A DNA stretch of 64,000 nt from Isoetes taiwanensis. Taxonomy: Eukaryota > Streptophyta > Lycopodiopsida > Isoetales > Isoetaceae. A program made the position numbers and the translations under genes. Of the stretch, positions 46,631-59,179 are shown in pieces. How positions within the stretch are numbered: the stretch's first letter is position 1; every line of letters begins with the position of its first letter. The stretch is taken from assembly GCA_021234155.1 (NCBI GenBank), contig JAJEKV010000008.1, positions 16,404,006 to 16,468,005 on the forward strand, written 5' to 3'. Below the pieces are notes generated by a model. The model was not told the origin of the DNA. It worked only from the letters and a program-made list of their open reading frames with translations, and searched no databases.

Positions 46631-49390
46631 ATAGCTGATTTTCAGAGTTTTTCTTGGAGTTTGCGTCGTTGAAGCTCAGGTAAGGAAGCAAATCTGTTAA
46701 CCTTTTACTAAATCTGTTAATCTGTTAGTAGCAGAGTCTAGCACAGAGCTATGCATCACTATTCCACATAGCACAGAGCTATTCCACAAGGAAGCAGGGT
46801 TTTCTGGGGGCGTAGGAGCTCCAGCGATGCCGGAACGGATTGGAAGCTCCATGAAGCAGAAAAGTGGCGGAATCAAGAAGAAGAGTGAGAAAAAAAAAGA
46901 TACAGAAACATTAAGCAAGGTATTCACTTCCAAAACTGAATCAAAAGGGCAGAGCCGGCCACATGCATCTGCGGCCAAACCGATCTGCATACTACCAAAC
47001 CGAGCCAAGCTGCTGGCCAAGTTCATGTCCCACACGGTCACCTTATATAAGACCACTAATACAAATAAGGGTTTTGACATATATAATGTTTCTTCTACTG
47101 CGACATTCCCATCACACATTTTTAATCGCTCATCCATTGAATGTGTGGCATCTTTGAATTGGTGCCAATGCAAAAAAAAACGAACTAAGAACTTCTATTG
47201 TGTGTTTCTCAAAGCCAAGAATAATAATAATTCCGCCGGTTTAAAACCGGCTCAACAACCTTTACCTTACATAAAGGTAAAGAGGGCCACATTTTGGCCA
47301 AATTTGGATGCCACGCCGGCAAGTTTTGGATGCCGTGAATATTCTGTTCATCAATGGCTCGCGCAGCAAGGTAACATTGAAAAAAAAAAAACCATAAACC
47401 CACATATGTAATGACAAATGGTTTAGGTAAATGGTTAAGGAGGAGCACCTGGTGCACTCGATGTATGTGGTCCTGCTTCATCCTGAGGTGTTGCCTTCAT
47501 CGCCAAAGTGGCCTTTAGTTATCCCCGAGCCTCATCGTAAAAAGCCAATGGCGATGGGTATGGGATAAATTGCTTCATCCTAAGCTATCCATTTTATGGT
47601 GGCAGATCACTCATAGATGCGCTTGGGTAAACACCGTTGTTCATCGATTTGGCCCGTAAGTCTCGTGGATCCGCCCTCTTTGCACGCAGAGGGATGAGAC
47701 AATTGATTAACCGCTTTTCTTGTGTCACCATGTTCAACCTCGCTTGGGCGCTGGCTTCCGAAGTCTTTTCCATTGTGACTTGAATAGTCAGCAGGTCCTA
47801 TTGTCAGTCTATCCTAGTTCTTGGGACAAGTTAGCAAAGAGGGCTTTCCACTTAGCATCTGCTTGGATCATATAGTCCATCTGGAAGAGACGAAATCTCC
47901 TCATCTTCAAGGGACACTCTTTTCGGATCGCGCAGTGCCTAGCGATGCCCGTAGAATCGCATTGTGAAGGCGCACAAGTGTTCTTCCTTGAAGGATGACA
48001 TCAAAAGTGTCATTTGGGAGCAATATCTTAAATTTAACACCTACTCAATGCAAATAGTTGTGCTCATAGTGATCTATGTTTCTCGCTTTTCAAGTGCTAT
48101 GTATGTGGTGGGTAGTGTTGCTCTAGTGGATATCTTCTCCACTGGGTTTTGAGTCCCCCATGTACTCTTTGTATTCTTTTGAGTAATAAAGGTCCACGTT
48201 CATCAAAAAAAAAAAAAACAAAGGTCATTTATTTGGTTCATATTTCATGTTTTGGATTGTCTAAGAAGACGCCCTATAGGCCTAATAATGAGACAATGTG
48301 GAGAAAACAACTAATGAACTGGTTGGTGTCATGGAGAGGGAGCATATTGTGATGGGCACAATTGGCTAATGTTGAAATCTCCTAATTGGATAATGTTGAA
48401 ATCTCCTAATGGCTAATGTTGAAATCGCTTCATACAATGCCAATGTTCATCGATGCCTCACCTCACGCTTGACGTAAATTTCGGCCTCATCGGACTTTTC
48501 TAGTGTTAATATTAACTTTGCCTTCAAAACTGATGTATTCAAAATTTCTATTTAAGGTACTATCATTAATTCTTTTAAACTAAGATGTTTTTGAGGTCTT
48601 CATTTAATGTATTGCATAGTCACCGTGAATTTCGGGCTCTTTTTAGCTATGATATTACATAAAACGAAATTGTACACTTGCCGAGAAGTTAAAAAGCAAG
48701 AAAAAATAACCTCGCAAAAATCCTTTAACTCTCGCCAAAAAGTTCATTTTTTGAAACGGGGAGTTGTGCAACACTTCGCTTCAAATGCAACCTTGTTTAA
48801 ATCTGTTAATCTTTTACTAACGTGAGTCCAAAGACGAGCTATGCATCGCTATTCCACAGAGCACGTGAGCTATGCATCAATATTCCATAAGGAAGCGTGG
48901 TTTTCCCGGGAAAAGGGGGCAAAGCTTCCGAGGGGATGAGGGACCGGGCGATGCCGAACTAATTGGAAGCTCCATGAAGCGTAAAAGTGGCGGAATCAAG
49001 AAGAAGAGTGAGAAAAAAAAAAAAGATACAAAACATTAAGCAAGGTATCCGCTTCCAAAACGGAATCAAAAGGGCAGAGCCGGCCACATGCATTTGCGGG
49101 CAAACCGATCTGCATACTACCAAACCGAGCCAAGCTCATGTACCACACGGTCACCTTATATAAGACCACGACACAAAATAAGGCTTCATATATATATAAT
49201 GTTTCTTCTACTCAAGACATTCCCATCACACATTTTACACGCCCATCTGTTGAATGTGTGGCATGTCAATTGGTGCCAATGCAAGAAAAACAACTAACTA
49301 AGAACTTCTATCGTCTTACAAGAAGCGTAAAAATAATGCGCTCGAAAGCAAGGAGAGGAGCCGCAAGGCAGCTAACGGTCTGCGCGAAAG

Positions 49391-49514
49391 AAGAAGGCCG
49401 ATTGAGGCCATTTTTCCGAAAAGCACCGGGCGGGCGTCTCGCCTCGCCGCCAGCCTTTTCCGACAAAAACGGGTTCAAATGGCCTTTACCTTACATAAAG
49501 GTAAAGGGGGCCAC
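49391..49514. repeat. GC-rich hairpin element, copy 2b
   Basis: Counterpart of 12591-12728, with part of the left arm lost. The right-edge palindrome CTTTACCTT / AAGGTAAAG is intact. Confidence 0.7.
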
Positions 49515-49710
49515 ATTTCGGCGGTCAGCTGGATGCCATGTCAGCAAATTCTGGATGCCAAAATTTTTTGTGTTCATCAATGGCTCACAGGTAAGGTACC
49601 ATTGAAAAAAAAAAAAACCATAAACCCACATATGTAATGACAAAAGACGGGCTACAACATAACACGCCACCTTACTGGAATAAGACCGGTGTCATCCCAC
49701 ACGGTCACCT

Positions 49711-49717
49711 TATATAA
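49711..49717 (+). promoter_or_regulatory. TATA module with gene-start fragment, copy 2
   Basis: CACACGGTCACCT, TATATAA, GACCACGGTCACGG, then AGGAGAAGATGGCGAAGCAGG, a near-perfect match to the acidic-repeat gene start. A similar module follows at 49946-49952. Confidence 0.5.
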
Positions 49718-50985
49718 GACCACGGTCACGGCGAAGTAGGAGAAGATGGCGAAGCAGGGTCTTGTATGTTTATTATGACAATGCTCATGTCCAATAGAGA
49801 CTATAGGAATAGGAAATGTCATGTCATTTTTTTTTTTGGCAAAATGTTAAAATGTTAATAGTACAATGCAAATGTTCATCGATGCCTACAACTTAACATG
49901 CTCACCTTACGGAAATAAGACCATTGTCATCCCATAAGGTCACCTTATATAAGACCACGATCATGGCGAAGTAGGAGAAGATGGCAAGGTAGTAGAACAT
50001 CTTAACTTTCTATGGATAATACTAACTTTTTATGGAAATTGCAAAATTATTATCGTTTTCTTGCATTTTTCAGTTTTTCTCATAAATATTTGGCTGGGTG
50101 AAAATACAAGGAATTCTGAAAATGTGCATCCTAACTCCATGATGTCTGCAATTCTGCTAAAACTACAGGAGATATTTTATTGAGCCTATAATTTGTAAGG
50201 GAAAACATACAAGATAGGACTGTGGTTGGTTCTTTATGTGTTTTTATACTCTTTGCATGGATGGCTTTAATATAAATGATGCTGATCTAACATTTCCAAG
50301 ACTCTAAACAAACGTTAGGATTGTCACAACGTTAAAACTACTTCTTGATGGTTATAAGCTTGTAGCTTTGCAATTTTTCTACTAAAATAATAGAATGTAC
50401 TGACTTAAACAACAAACAACATATTTAATTTCATAACACTAAGTTCCTACTATCTCCATGTGTTCCTTTACCTCTGTAAATTACAAAATTTAATGCCTTA
50501 TATAATGCTATCAATGCTACAATGGTGTTCAATGCTTGCTTTACCCCTAGAGCACATTGATCGCTCAGCTTTCATATGGCGCATATCGATTATTCAAAGC
50601 ATGGTGGAAGAACAAAGAGTGATCTTTCTAGAAAGAGAAGCAAGATTAGGGGAGACTTTTATGAGCAATCACCCGGATGAAGAAATTAACTTTAGGAGGG
50701 CAATAGGAGTTCCAAACATTTTTATAAAGAGTCTTGCTGTCCCTATCTGAAATAGACCATTTTAGCTGAGCTTTTGCTGAGGTGGCCTTCTGATTTAGAG
50801 AGTCATACACAGAACCAACCTTATATTTATTATGACCATTTACCTTGAGAGGAAAACCACCCCTCGATTGGATCTGCCAAATTTTGGTGATTGAGACAAG
50901 ATGCTTTTGAAATGAGAGAAGATAGACTTAAGAAGTACCATTGATAATCCTCTTCAAAGAAGTCCAGGAAATAATTTGATCATTT

Positions 50986-51473
50986 CTATATAAATGTTGA
51001 ACATGAGTCAATCCATTTCCTGTAAATTTCCGGATGTCTTAAAGAAGGAATGTTCCCATTGTTATCTTGAAATTGAGAGGACCAGAATAGGGAAGAATTG
51101 AAATTAAGATCATGAATGGCAGGAGTATCAAAACAACCCTGAACTATATTCCATGCTTTAATCATGTTTTGCATCGAGGGAGGAATTTCTGCCGGGATGC
51201 AAATGAAAGAGAGTTAATTTCGTGCATACAATGCTTTACACTTGGATGACCTTCAGGATAAGAGCAATCAAGCCAATGTTTAATGAAGATTGAAGCTATA
51301 GATTTATTGCCAGATAAGGTTCTCCAAACAAACTTACTTGCCAGGGCACATGCTTGCAAGTATAAACTTTTACATCCTAAACCTCCATTAGATTTAGATC
51401 TGGTGACAGTATTCCAATTCACGTAATGATTTCCTCCCCATATGAATTTTTTCGATGGTCTTCTCCACCTCAT
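50986..51473 (-). mobile_element. Degraded LINE-type RT C-terminal fragment, copy 2
   Basis: Counterpart of 14170-14680. The frame 51162-51473 contains KKFIWGGNHYVNWNTV and GGLGCKSLYLQACALASKFV, and a further piece lies at 50986-51174. These match the post-RT region of plant L1-type LINEs. Confidence 0.6.
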
Positions 51474-52122
51474 TATAGATAGACCTTGGAGCCATTAGAG
51501 CAGAGGGTCGGCCGCTACCGAGGAGGCCTTAGCCTTAGCCCGAGCCTCCTTCTTCATGGAGGATGACTCTCCCCTATCCATGATGGCCGACGGGGACCGT
51601 TCCGTATGCCCCCCTTGGTTTTTCTAGGTGGCCCATATTCTGGGGCCATGCTATGGGTCTCTCGACCAGAAAAGTTTTGCTTAGAATCTAATTTGGGGAC
51701 CCAAAATCGCAATGAGCACCTTTTGGGGGTTTGGGGTTTTGGGACTTTCAAAAGGCTATGGGATCTCCGGCTGTAAAAGCGTGCTTAGAATCTAATTTGG
51801 GGACTCAAACGAAAAAAAAAACCATAAACCCACATATGTAATGATTCAATATTATAGATTAAACAATTGTAGATTGAGCACAAAGATAAAGATCGGAAGT
51901 ATCCGCAAGACATATTCCAAAGATAGATGGCCATTTCACCCTCCAAACTAACAATAGTATACTTTCCCTTTACCACTTGCTCATGTCCATGTACAATGCC
52001 AATGTTCATCGATGCCTCACATTTGAAGTTTGACGTTGAAAAAAATCCGCAATGCAATGGCAAAAGACGCCCTACACGGTCATCTCACGGGTCAACCCGC
52101 TGGTCATCCCACACCTCGGGCC

Positions 52123-52129
52123 TATATAA
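52123..52129 (+). promoter_or_regulatory. TATA box of the acidic-repeat gene, copy 2
   Basis: GGGCC, TATATAA, GATCG, 34 bp before the ATG at 52157. Same spacing as in copy 1. Confidence 0.6.
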
Positions 52130-52156
52130 GATCGCCATTTCACACCAAACACCAAA

Positions 52157-53770
52157 ATGAAGATGGCGAAGCAGGTGAAGCGCTTTAAGAAGTGCAAGAC
52201 TCAACAAAGAGTGAAGGTGTTAAAAGTCTAGAAAGAGTGAAGGTGTTAAAAAGTCTAGAATAATGAAGAACACAAAAAAGAAGCCTGAACAGATAGAAAA
52301 GATAGAGGAATTCAGCTATTTGGAGCAAAAGAATAGGGCTAAGGTTGAGCTTCTCAATAAGTTGAAGAATATGGCCAAGTCCACAAAAGTGAAGATGATG
52401 GAGAAGTATGAGGAATTCAGCTACTCTGAGCAAAAGAAAGGTATGTTGTTTTTTGAGGAAGAAGTTGCCATGTTGGATGACTTGTTGGCCCAAGAAAATT
52501 TCAATTCTCCATCACAAGAAGATGGGGATATCTACCACTGGCAAACTGTTGTAGGCTCTCAAACCCTTGAGGAATTGTTTGATGAAGACTTGCCAAGACT
52601 AGAGGAACATGGAGATATGCTTGACTTTGTCAACGTCAAGAAGCAAAAAGATGGGGATATCAATGAAGTAAATGCGTTGTTGGCAAACATTGAGTTGCCA
52701 AGCCTTCAAGAATTGTTTGATGAAGACTTGCCTCCGCTTTGTGAGGTAAGTCTAGAGGAACATAGGGACATGCTTGACGTGGTCAATGTCACCGACTTAA
52801 GTAGATGGCTTGTTGTCAAAGATAGACTTGCCAGTCCTTGAGGAATTGTTTGATGAAGGCTTGCCAAAGATTTTGTGATGCAAGACTAGAGCAATCAGGA
52901 GGTGCATCACAAGAAAATGATCATGAAGAGATGCTTGACTTGATTAATGTCTGGCCAACAAAGAAGAAGCTTTAAAGGAGGCAAGCAGGATGATGATGAG
53001 ACATGTTGTGGGATGAGTTTGATGCCGCGGTTGGCACAAACGTAAGATAGGGATGACGAAGAAGCAACACAAGAAGTAGCACGCTGTTGGATGAGTTTGA
53101 TGCCATGTTGGCAAAAGGCAGAATTGCTGAACAAAGACAATAATATGTTTGATGGACAAAGTGCTGTGGGTGATGATGAGACATGTTGCGGGATGAGTTT
53201 GATGGCATGTTGGCACAAACAGAAGATAGGGATGAAGAAGAAGCAACACAAGAAGTAGCATGTTGCTGATGAGTTTGATGCCACGCTATAACAGGCAGAA
53301 TTGCTAAACAAAGACAATCATATGTTTGTTGACAGGCAATACTTGCGTAAACACCGCCACAACAAAGGTTGAATATGGTCAGGGTGAATTTGATGCCTTA
53401 TTGGCAGGAGGGCATTGTCAGGAAAAGTCCATGGTCAATGCATCATTTGCAATTAGAAGTCAACAAGCTATGGCAGCTGTGTATCAGAACCAATGGCATC
53501 AACAGGAGCAACAAGTGACAGCAGCTCCAAGGATGAAAAAGGCAGAAGACGATCATGCCCAAGTATGACTGCCGGTGTTTCAGTAGTGACACCCGCTTCG
53601 ACTATTTTGAGAATAAAAGGCAAAGCAACCGAGGTATTATTGTAGGCACTGGGCGACAGGGGACTGACCATCGGGGCAAACCGAGGCCATCTCAAGCTCG
53701 CAAGCACCGCAATAAAAGATCCAGAATGCCAATCGGCATCGCAATAAAAAGATCCAGGATGCCAATCATA
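52157..53770 (+). CDS. Acidic-repeat protein with C-terminal Dof-like zinc finger, copy 2 (frames interrupted)
   Basis: From the ATG at 52157 the frame encodes MKMAKQVKRFKKCKTQQRVK, a basic start, and breaks at a short A-run near 52223. It resumes at 52263-52841 with 192 codons carrying FFEEEVAMLDDLLAQE and two LFDEDLP repeats. It shifts at CTG-type differences near 52793. WDEFD-type repeats follow at 53000-53300. The frame 53326-53568 contains GEFDALLAGGH, a Gln-rich stretch (QNQWHQQEQQ) and an acidic end. The finger follows in another frame at 53570-53690: CRCFSSDTRFDYFENK, then QPRYYCR in a further frame at 53627-53647, then basic KHRNKRSRMP to 53770. The repeated D/E-hydrophobic motifs resemble acidic activation domains. 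That function is inference. The finger assignment rests on C-x-C, T-R-F-x-Y, Q-P-R-Y-Y-C and the basic tail, as in Dof proteins. Confidence 0.6.
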
Positions 53771-56700
53771 ACTTGGCTTCTGTACACACTCAGCCACTTG
53801 TATGCAGTTATTGAAGATGCATGGCTGTTGGTCATAAGAGACTTGTACAGTTATTATATTGATAGCTGCCATTTGAAAATACTTGTAAATAATCTGGCAG
53901 AATGTGCCTTTTGTAAATACTCAGCCACTTGTATTGTTATCAAGACTGGCCATTTGTAATATTTATCACAATGTTGTCAACAGTTTTACATTCTTTAGTA
54001 GCTACAGCAATAATTGAGCTTTTAGTGCTTGTGCTGTAGCTGTTAGTGCCTCATTACTAGTGGCTTAACAGTAAGTACTTTGTTACTGCTTGTGTGCTAG
54101 CTGTGCAACCACCAGCCATAATGCTCCTTTAACGCTAGTCGGGACCAAGGGTTTTGGACTAGCAATTGCATAAAGACTCAAAAATGGTTTCTTAGATTTA
54201 TGGAGGATCCTTGCCATGTCAGTTAGAAGTATTAAATGGATGGCTTGATCAATTTGACACTGCTAAAAAGAGTTTGATTTTCAATTAACGAGTCATTATC
54301 AAGATTGAAGAGAAAGATATATGAGTCATGTTAAATCTGCAACTCTTGCATTGAGAAATAAGCCAGGATTGGGTAATAAATTGCATTATGGTGTTTACAA
54401 ACACCACAGTGCAGCACCTTTATCATACAGAGATGCTTTATTTGAGAATGAGTAAATGAATCCAAGTAGCATATTTTGGCTTATTTACGGATACGCCCTG
54501 TGGCTGAAATAAACTACCATATGATAGCCTTGGCAGTTCTTCAAGTTAGGATAATCTATTATTGCATTATGAGAACTGTGCCAAGCTGCTGCATGCACCT
54601 TTCCTGCTTGAGAACAGTTTGCATGAGATTGTGGTTGTTCATCTTGTTAGATCTATAAGAACAACTATTTAATATCAGCTGTCATCAATAACTTCCATCA
54701 ACAATTTGTTGCGCTGCAAGTATTTTATAACAAAGACATTTTGAAAGAATTAGTCAAAATTTAAGTGTCTCTTATAAGTTGCCCTTGAGTCTGATATTTT
54801 GAGTCTGATATGTGATTGTGATGCTGGCAGAACCACTGGTTGTGACACTAAAAATTTTGTTGAAAAAGATGGTGTCTGTCTGCACATCATTGCCAGCCAA
54901 GATATCTGATATGAACAGCATATTGTTATTCCATGCCTAGAACGTACATGACTTTGCAGATTATTTCATCTCAATCTCCATTCCTGTTAAGCTTGGAAAG
55001 CATCTTAAGCATCTTATAAATCTGATATTTTGAGTCTGATATGTGATTTTGGAAAGCATCTTAAGGACTAGATTCTTTGGCATGCCTTTGTGGATGAATC
55101 ATATAGCATAAATTGTGTGCACATCATGATCAGAGGACAAAGCTGCAGGGTCTTTAGTAAATGCAGCCCATCATTATTTCCGTTTGTTTAGATTTGATGA
55201 GGCAAGGAAAGCACGGGGATTAGTAATTAGTAGAATCAGGGACTTGACAAGGCAAGCTCTTTCTTGGATCACACCCAGATGATGCAAATAAACGAAAGTT
55301 TATCCTGCATTATATTGTAAGTTCATTCTCTACGCTTTAATAAATTTGAAGCATTAAGCTTTCATTTAGAATATGTCATACCTCAGGAATATCACATCAT
55401 GCTGGAAGTCAGATCAATAGCTTAGCCATAGATAAACATGTACCTTGAATCTGAACTGCAATCTAGATCAAGCAGGCAACCTCTCCTTAGCTTGAGTTGT
55501 CATGGCTATTTCTTCTGCCTTCTAGTGGCATATTTCTTTACTTGAGATTGTTTTGCACTCTGTCTAACATTACTACAATGTAAAATTCTAATTTCGGTTA
55601 TGATAAGCTTTGTACTTGCTAGTTATGCATGCATGTTTTAAGAGATACATCTTTTGGACATAAAACCACTGGTCAATGGTCTTTGTTGCTCCTCACATAT
55701 TGATATCCAATACAAGCTAGCATCAGTATACTTCATGGGCACTATACAGTTCGATAGATCATGCATGCAATGCCCTTCCGATCTACTTCCAGTTGCTCAC
55801 AAGCAATATACCTTGTCCACTATATAGTAGGACTACACATGATTCTGATGGTAAATGCATAGAATATTGTTGAAGTCTACATGCTGACAGAAATTGTTCT
55901 TCCACATGGCCCTGTTTTCCTTATGCTGCATCCTTATTGGATAAATTGTAATAGTGCACTAGTCTATAGAAAAACATTGTTCATCCTATTGTTGTCCATT
56001 GTTTCAAAAGAAAAGCCTCAGCTAGGATGTTTATAATGATGGTCACCAAATCTGTGCCGCCAAAATATGCTGGTGTAATGATTGCTCTAAACTTGATGCT
56101 GCTCGTGCTTTGTTTTCTAACAAAAGTTAAGCAGTAAAAGCCTTGACATAGGAATAGGTGGAGATAGAACTGGATCATATAACTCTATTAGATTAGTCAT
56201 ATATCTAATAGCATGTCTATTTCCATAGAAGTTTGGTTGTTGAATAACCTACTGTATCTTTGTGGTATGTTTACAAGTGCTAATTTAGAGGATGCTCTGT
56301 GCAGTGATGGGCTGTAGAACAATTACAACTCACATTATTGACTTCATACTTTAAACATCAACTTGAATTCACTGTTGTGCTAGAACAGATAACATTATAG
56401 ACTGCAAGTTGTTTCATAGTATATATGATTACGAAAACAAGAGCACTGTCAATCTCAGTGCTACAGAAGAAGCTGAGTTCAAAGCTTTGTGACCATTAAA
56501 GGCGATCGACTGCGGCAATTAAGGTCTGCGCCGAGCGAACCAATGTTCCAGGAATGAAGCAATTCCATGGACATGGGTTCAATTCTTATTTTAGATATCC
56601 ACCTCGGAGGCCTTTACGTCTATATACGGTTATTCTCATGGGTAAGAAATAGGTGATAATGAGACTCTTCCTTCTGGTTGTTAATGAGATTTTCTTGACT

Positions 56701-57085
56701 GAAAGGTGCCTATGTTCAAGAAGCCTCTTCGTTAAGGCCGTACTATTAACCATGTGTACATATATGGTCACCATATGGACTACAAGGAGTTGTCATGAAG
56801 CATTCATAGCAATTACATTTAGCTATTTCTCCTGAATAGTGGCAACAAGGGCTCATGTTACATGCTGGATGTTGCAAGTTGCAACTATTCTCTTACCTAG
56901 AACTGTCTTACGTTCTTGAAAAGACCTCAAGATGTTTAGTTCATGGGAACTTGAGGCATAACATTTTAGGATCAGGTGGTAGTCTAGAATTCCAAGATAA
57001 AAGTTCTTCTTAGTCTTGTATTCTCAATTTTTTGTGGAAGACTAGAGAAATCTTCATTTCTACCTGCAACTTTCAGCTGAACAAT
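53770..57085. other. 3' flank of the acidic-repeat gene, copy 2; nothing recognised
   Basis: Counterpart of 16960-20311. It shows no extra features, only small indels, many in homopolymers or CAG/CTG contexts. Confidence 0.4.
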
Positions 57086-58050
57086 ACTTGAATAGCCCTG
57101 CCCAGCCATTACCTGGCAATGAATAGCAATCGAAATAACATTCAAGTCCATTCTGATGTTTGGAACTCATGCAGACAACGGAACTCTTACAGAACAAAAA
57201 AGTTTTGCATTGAATCAGTGATAGAAACACACATCTTTAAAAATTTCTAACCACGAGTTGAGAAAGTTCTCAAGAATTTCAAGCATAATTTTCAAGTTGG
57301 AAAAGTGGTAGAGAGGGGAGGGGAAGGGGAGGGGAGGAGCAAAGAAAGGGGAAAAGGGGGCATATGAGGAGGGGAAGGGCAAAAAGGGGAAGTTGGGGAA
57401 GGGGAAAAGAAGTTGGGGGCAAGGGGGAAGAGTGGGGAGCGAGGGAAGGGCGGAGCCACAAGAGTTAAAAGGGAAGTCGAGAATGCAAGAAAGCAAGCAA
57501 TATTACCATGCTTCTGAGATGATTAATATTAAAAAAAATAAAATTAATTATTAACTTAATTAAATATAAATTAAATTAATCAATACTCTATTACAAACCT
57601 TTCTACTAGGCTAGTCGAAAAGAAGGGTTTCGGACCCACCGGTCGAGAAAAAAGGGGTTAAACCGGTGAGAAAGGGGAAGAAGTGGTTAAATCGGCTAGA
57701 AAGGAGGTTTGACCCCTTTAACCCAGAGGGTCCGAGATTGCTTTTAGCATCCGCATGAAGAATCTGATCTATAATTCGATAACCGCATGGATTTTCCAAT
57801 CGCCTCGAGCTCGATTTTAGCAAAAATGAATTGTCAAGGTTGATTCTCCCAAATCGGGAAAAAAAAAAAAAAATCGACAAGAGCCTCCAAGACGGCAAAG
57901 CTCGCTTTCAGATTTAGCTTGTTTGGTGAATATTTGATAGGGGGTAATGCCTTGGCCTAAAAAGGAATCTAGATCATTTGAAGCTAGATCATTTGAAAAT
58001 GCCGTACAACCCAATCGATTTTTTCCAGAAATGGAGTTGGACCAGAGTTG
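57085..58050 (-). mobile_element. Pyrimidine-rich element, inverted (copy 2)
   Basis: Reverse orientation of 20312-20870 and about 400 bp longer. The purine tract is at 57297-57470, the AT-rich segment at about 57520-57595, and the CGACCGG-containing end near 57640. Extra sequence lies at both sides: CCTGCCCAGCCATTACC on the left, and a stretch with GGAATCTAGATCATTTGAAG on the right. Confidence 0.6.
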
Positions 58051-58249
58051 TTAGACGTGATCCGATCAAGAAGACTCTTGCTATTACGATTTTGCTTCTT
58101 GTCGTAAAAAACTCAAGAAGACCAAGGCTTTCAAAGCACAATGTGAAAGCAAGGATGCATGGCGATAGAGGTAGTTATGTCTTTGAATCTATGCCCTATT
58201 GCAAAAGTCGGCCACTTGAAGCAATAATCGACAATCCTAAAGCAGAGAA

Positions 58250-58825
58250 CTAACTTTTGAAGCAGAACCTACTGCTTTTGAGGGAAAGAACTGACCGCAA
58301 GTCCGGTAAATGTGCGACCACTTGGGATGAGTCCGCTTACATATGCTTATATACGTAAGCTTGGCATGAAAAGTTTGTGAGCATCCTTGTTGCCGGAAGG
58401 ATGAATTCAACGAGCTCCCGGGATGCATACAAGTGAAGAAATCCTAAGAAAGTTGCTATGAGCCATAGCAACTCATGAAGGGCCCCCGGCCGCCTCGCGA
58501 CCTTGCTTTTACGGTTCAAGAACGGAATATGGGCACCTCTTAGGGCTTCAAGAACATGGTTATGGCAATTGCTTAGGACATTCGGCTTAGTCTTGGGTGT
58601 AGAAGACTTAAACTGCCAGATTCTACAAGTTGATCGACTGTTGTTCCATGAAAGAGTCTCAGATGGACGCACAAAGCTATGGAAGCATGCCGAAAAGAAC
58701 AAATTCCCAAAAGGTATGTACCAAATTTCAAACTTCAAGCATGGGTAGGGAAAAAGCGGGATAAACATTAGTATAAAAAAAGCCTCATTGAAAAAAAAAA
58801 AAAAAAAAAAAAAAGGGAGGTCTAT
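58250..58825 (+). other. Possible polyadenylated retrocopy
   Basis: An open plus-strand frame at 58503-58748 (FKNGIWAPLRASRTWLWQLL start, ending QISNFKHG) is followed within 50 bp by an A-run of about 24 bases at 58791-58814. This resembles a reverse-transcribed mRNA end. No source gene is recognised and no target duplication could be fixed. Confidence 0.3.
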
Positions 58826-58874
58826 TCTTTTAATATACATAGAAAGATACGGTGTCCATTAAAAAATGCCAGGG

Positions 58875-59045
58875 TCTATTTTTCCATATAGCTCATAGAA
58901 AATACAAAAGATATGGTGTCATTAGAAAATACATAGGATTTGTGTTTATTAGAAAATACATAGGATAGGATATTGTGTTTGTTAAGAAAATACATGGGAT
59001 ATGGTGACCATTAGAAAATACATAGGATATGGTGTCCCATTTTTT
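58875..59045. repeat. Degenerate minisatellite, unit about 25-35 bp
   Basis: Repeats of AGAAAATACATAGGATATGG with GTGTCCATT-type spacers occur five to six times. A related unit also occurs after the pentamer array (59176-59205). Confidence 0.7.
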
Positions 59046-59087
59046 TTTGAAAAAGCTATGGGGTAACCATTGACATGCATATACATA

Positions 59088-59175
59088 GAATAGAATAGAA
59101 TAGAATAGAATAGAATAGAATAGAATAGAATAGAATAGAATAGAATAGAATAGAATAGAATAGAATAGAATAGAT
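59088..59175. repeat. TAGAA pentamer array, about 17 units
   Basis: A near-perfect (TAGAA)n array. The unit is identical to the tail of the LINEs in this window, but no LINE 3' UTR follows it. Confidence 0.95.
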
Positions 59176-59179
59176 ATGG

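Larger units (their letters stand above)
46015..49640 (+). repeat. Two degenerate tandem units, copy 2
   Basis: Same content and order as 9235-12860: gene-start fragment at 46328, hairpins at 46421-46630, 47236-47290 (partial) and 49391-49514, Lys-rich exon-like frames at 46827-46919 and 48951-49044, TATA modules at 47044 and 49157, and an A-run at 48205-48218. The 194-codon frame at 46827-47411 runs through this mosaic because a lost base joins frames. I do not regard it as one protein. Confidence 0.7.
30304..58245 (+). repeat. Segmental duplication, copy 2
   Basis: Direct repeat of 1-21056, expanded to about 27.9 kb by a 6482 bp LINE (35435-41916) and a longer, inverted version of the pyrimidine-rich element near 57.1-58.0 kb. 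It could be a recent tandem-type duplication with a 9.2 kb spacer. It could also be a second haplotype wrongly joined in tandem by the assembler, because divergence outside error-prone sites is so low. The sequence alone does not decide between these. Confidence 0.93.

Noticed and set aside
46827-47411. 194-codon plus-strand frame as a single gene
   Set aside because: It runs through a splice donor, a TATA module and a hairpin fragment. The equivalent regions at 10053 and 48951 are not open in the same way.
57215-57496. Pro/Phe-rich minus-strand frame
   Set aside because: It translates the polypurine/polypyrimidine tract, and the same tract in copy 1 gives different frames.
58337-58840. 167-codon minus-strand frame
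   Set aside because: It begins with a phenylalanine run from the A-tail and opposes a better plus-strand frame.
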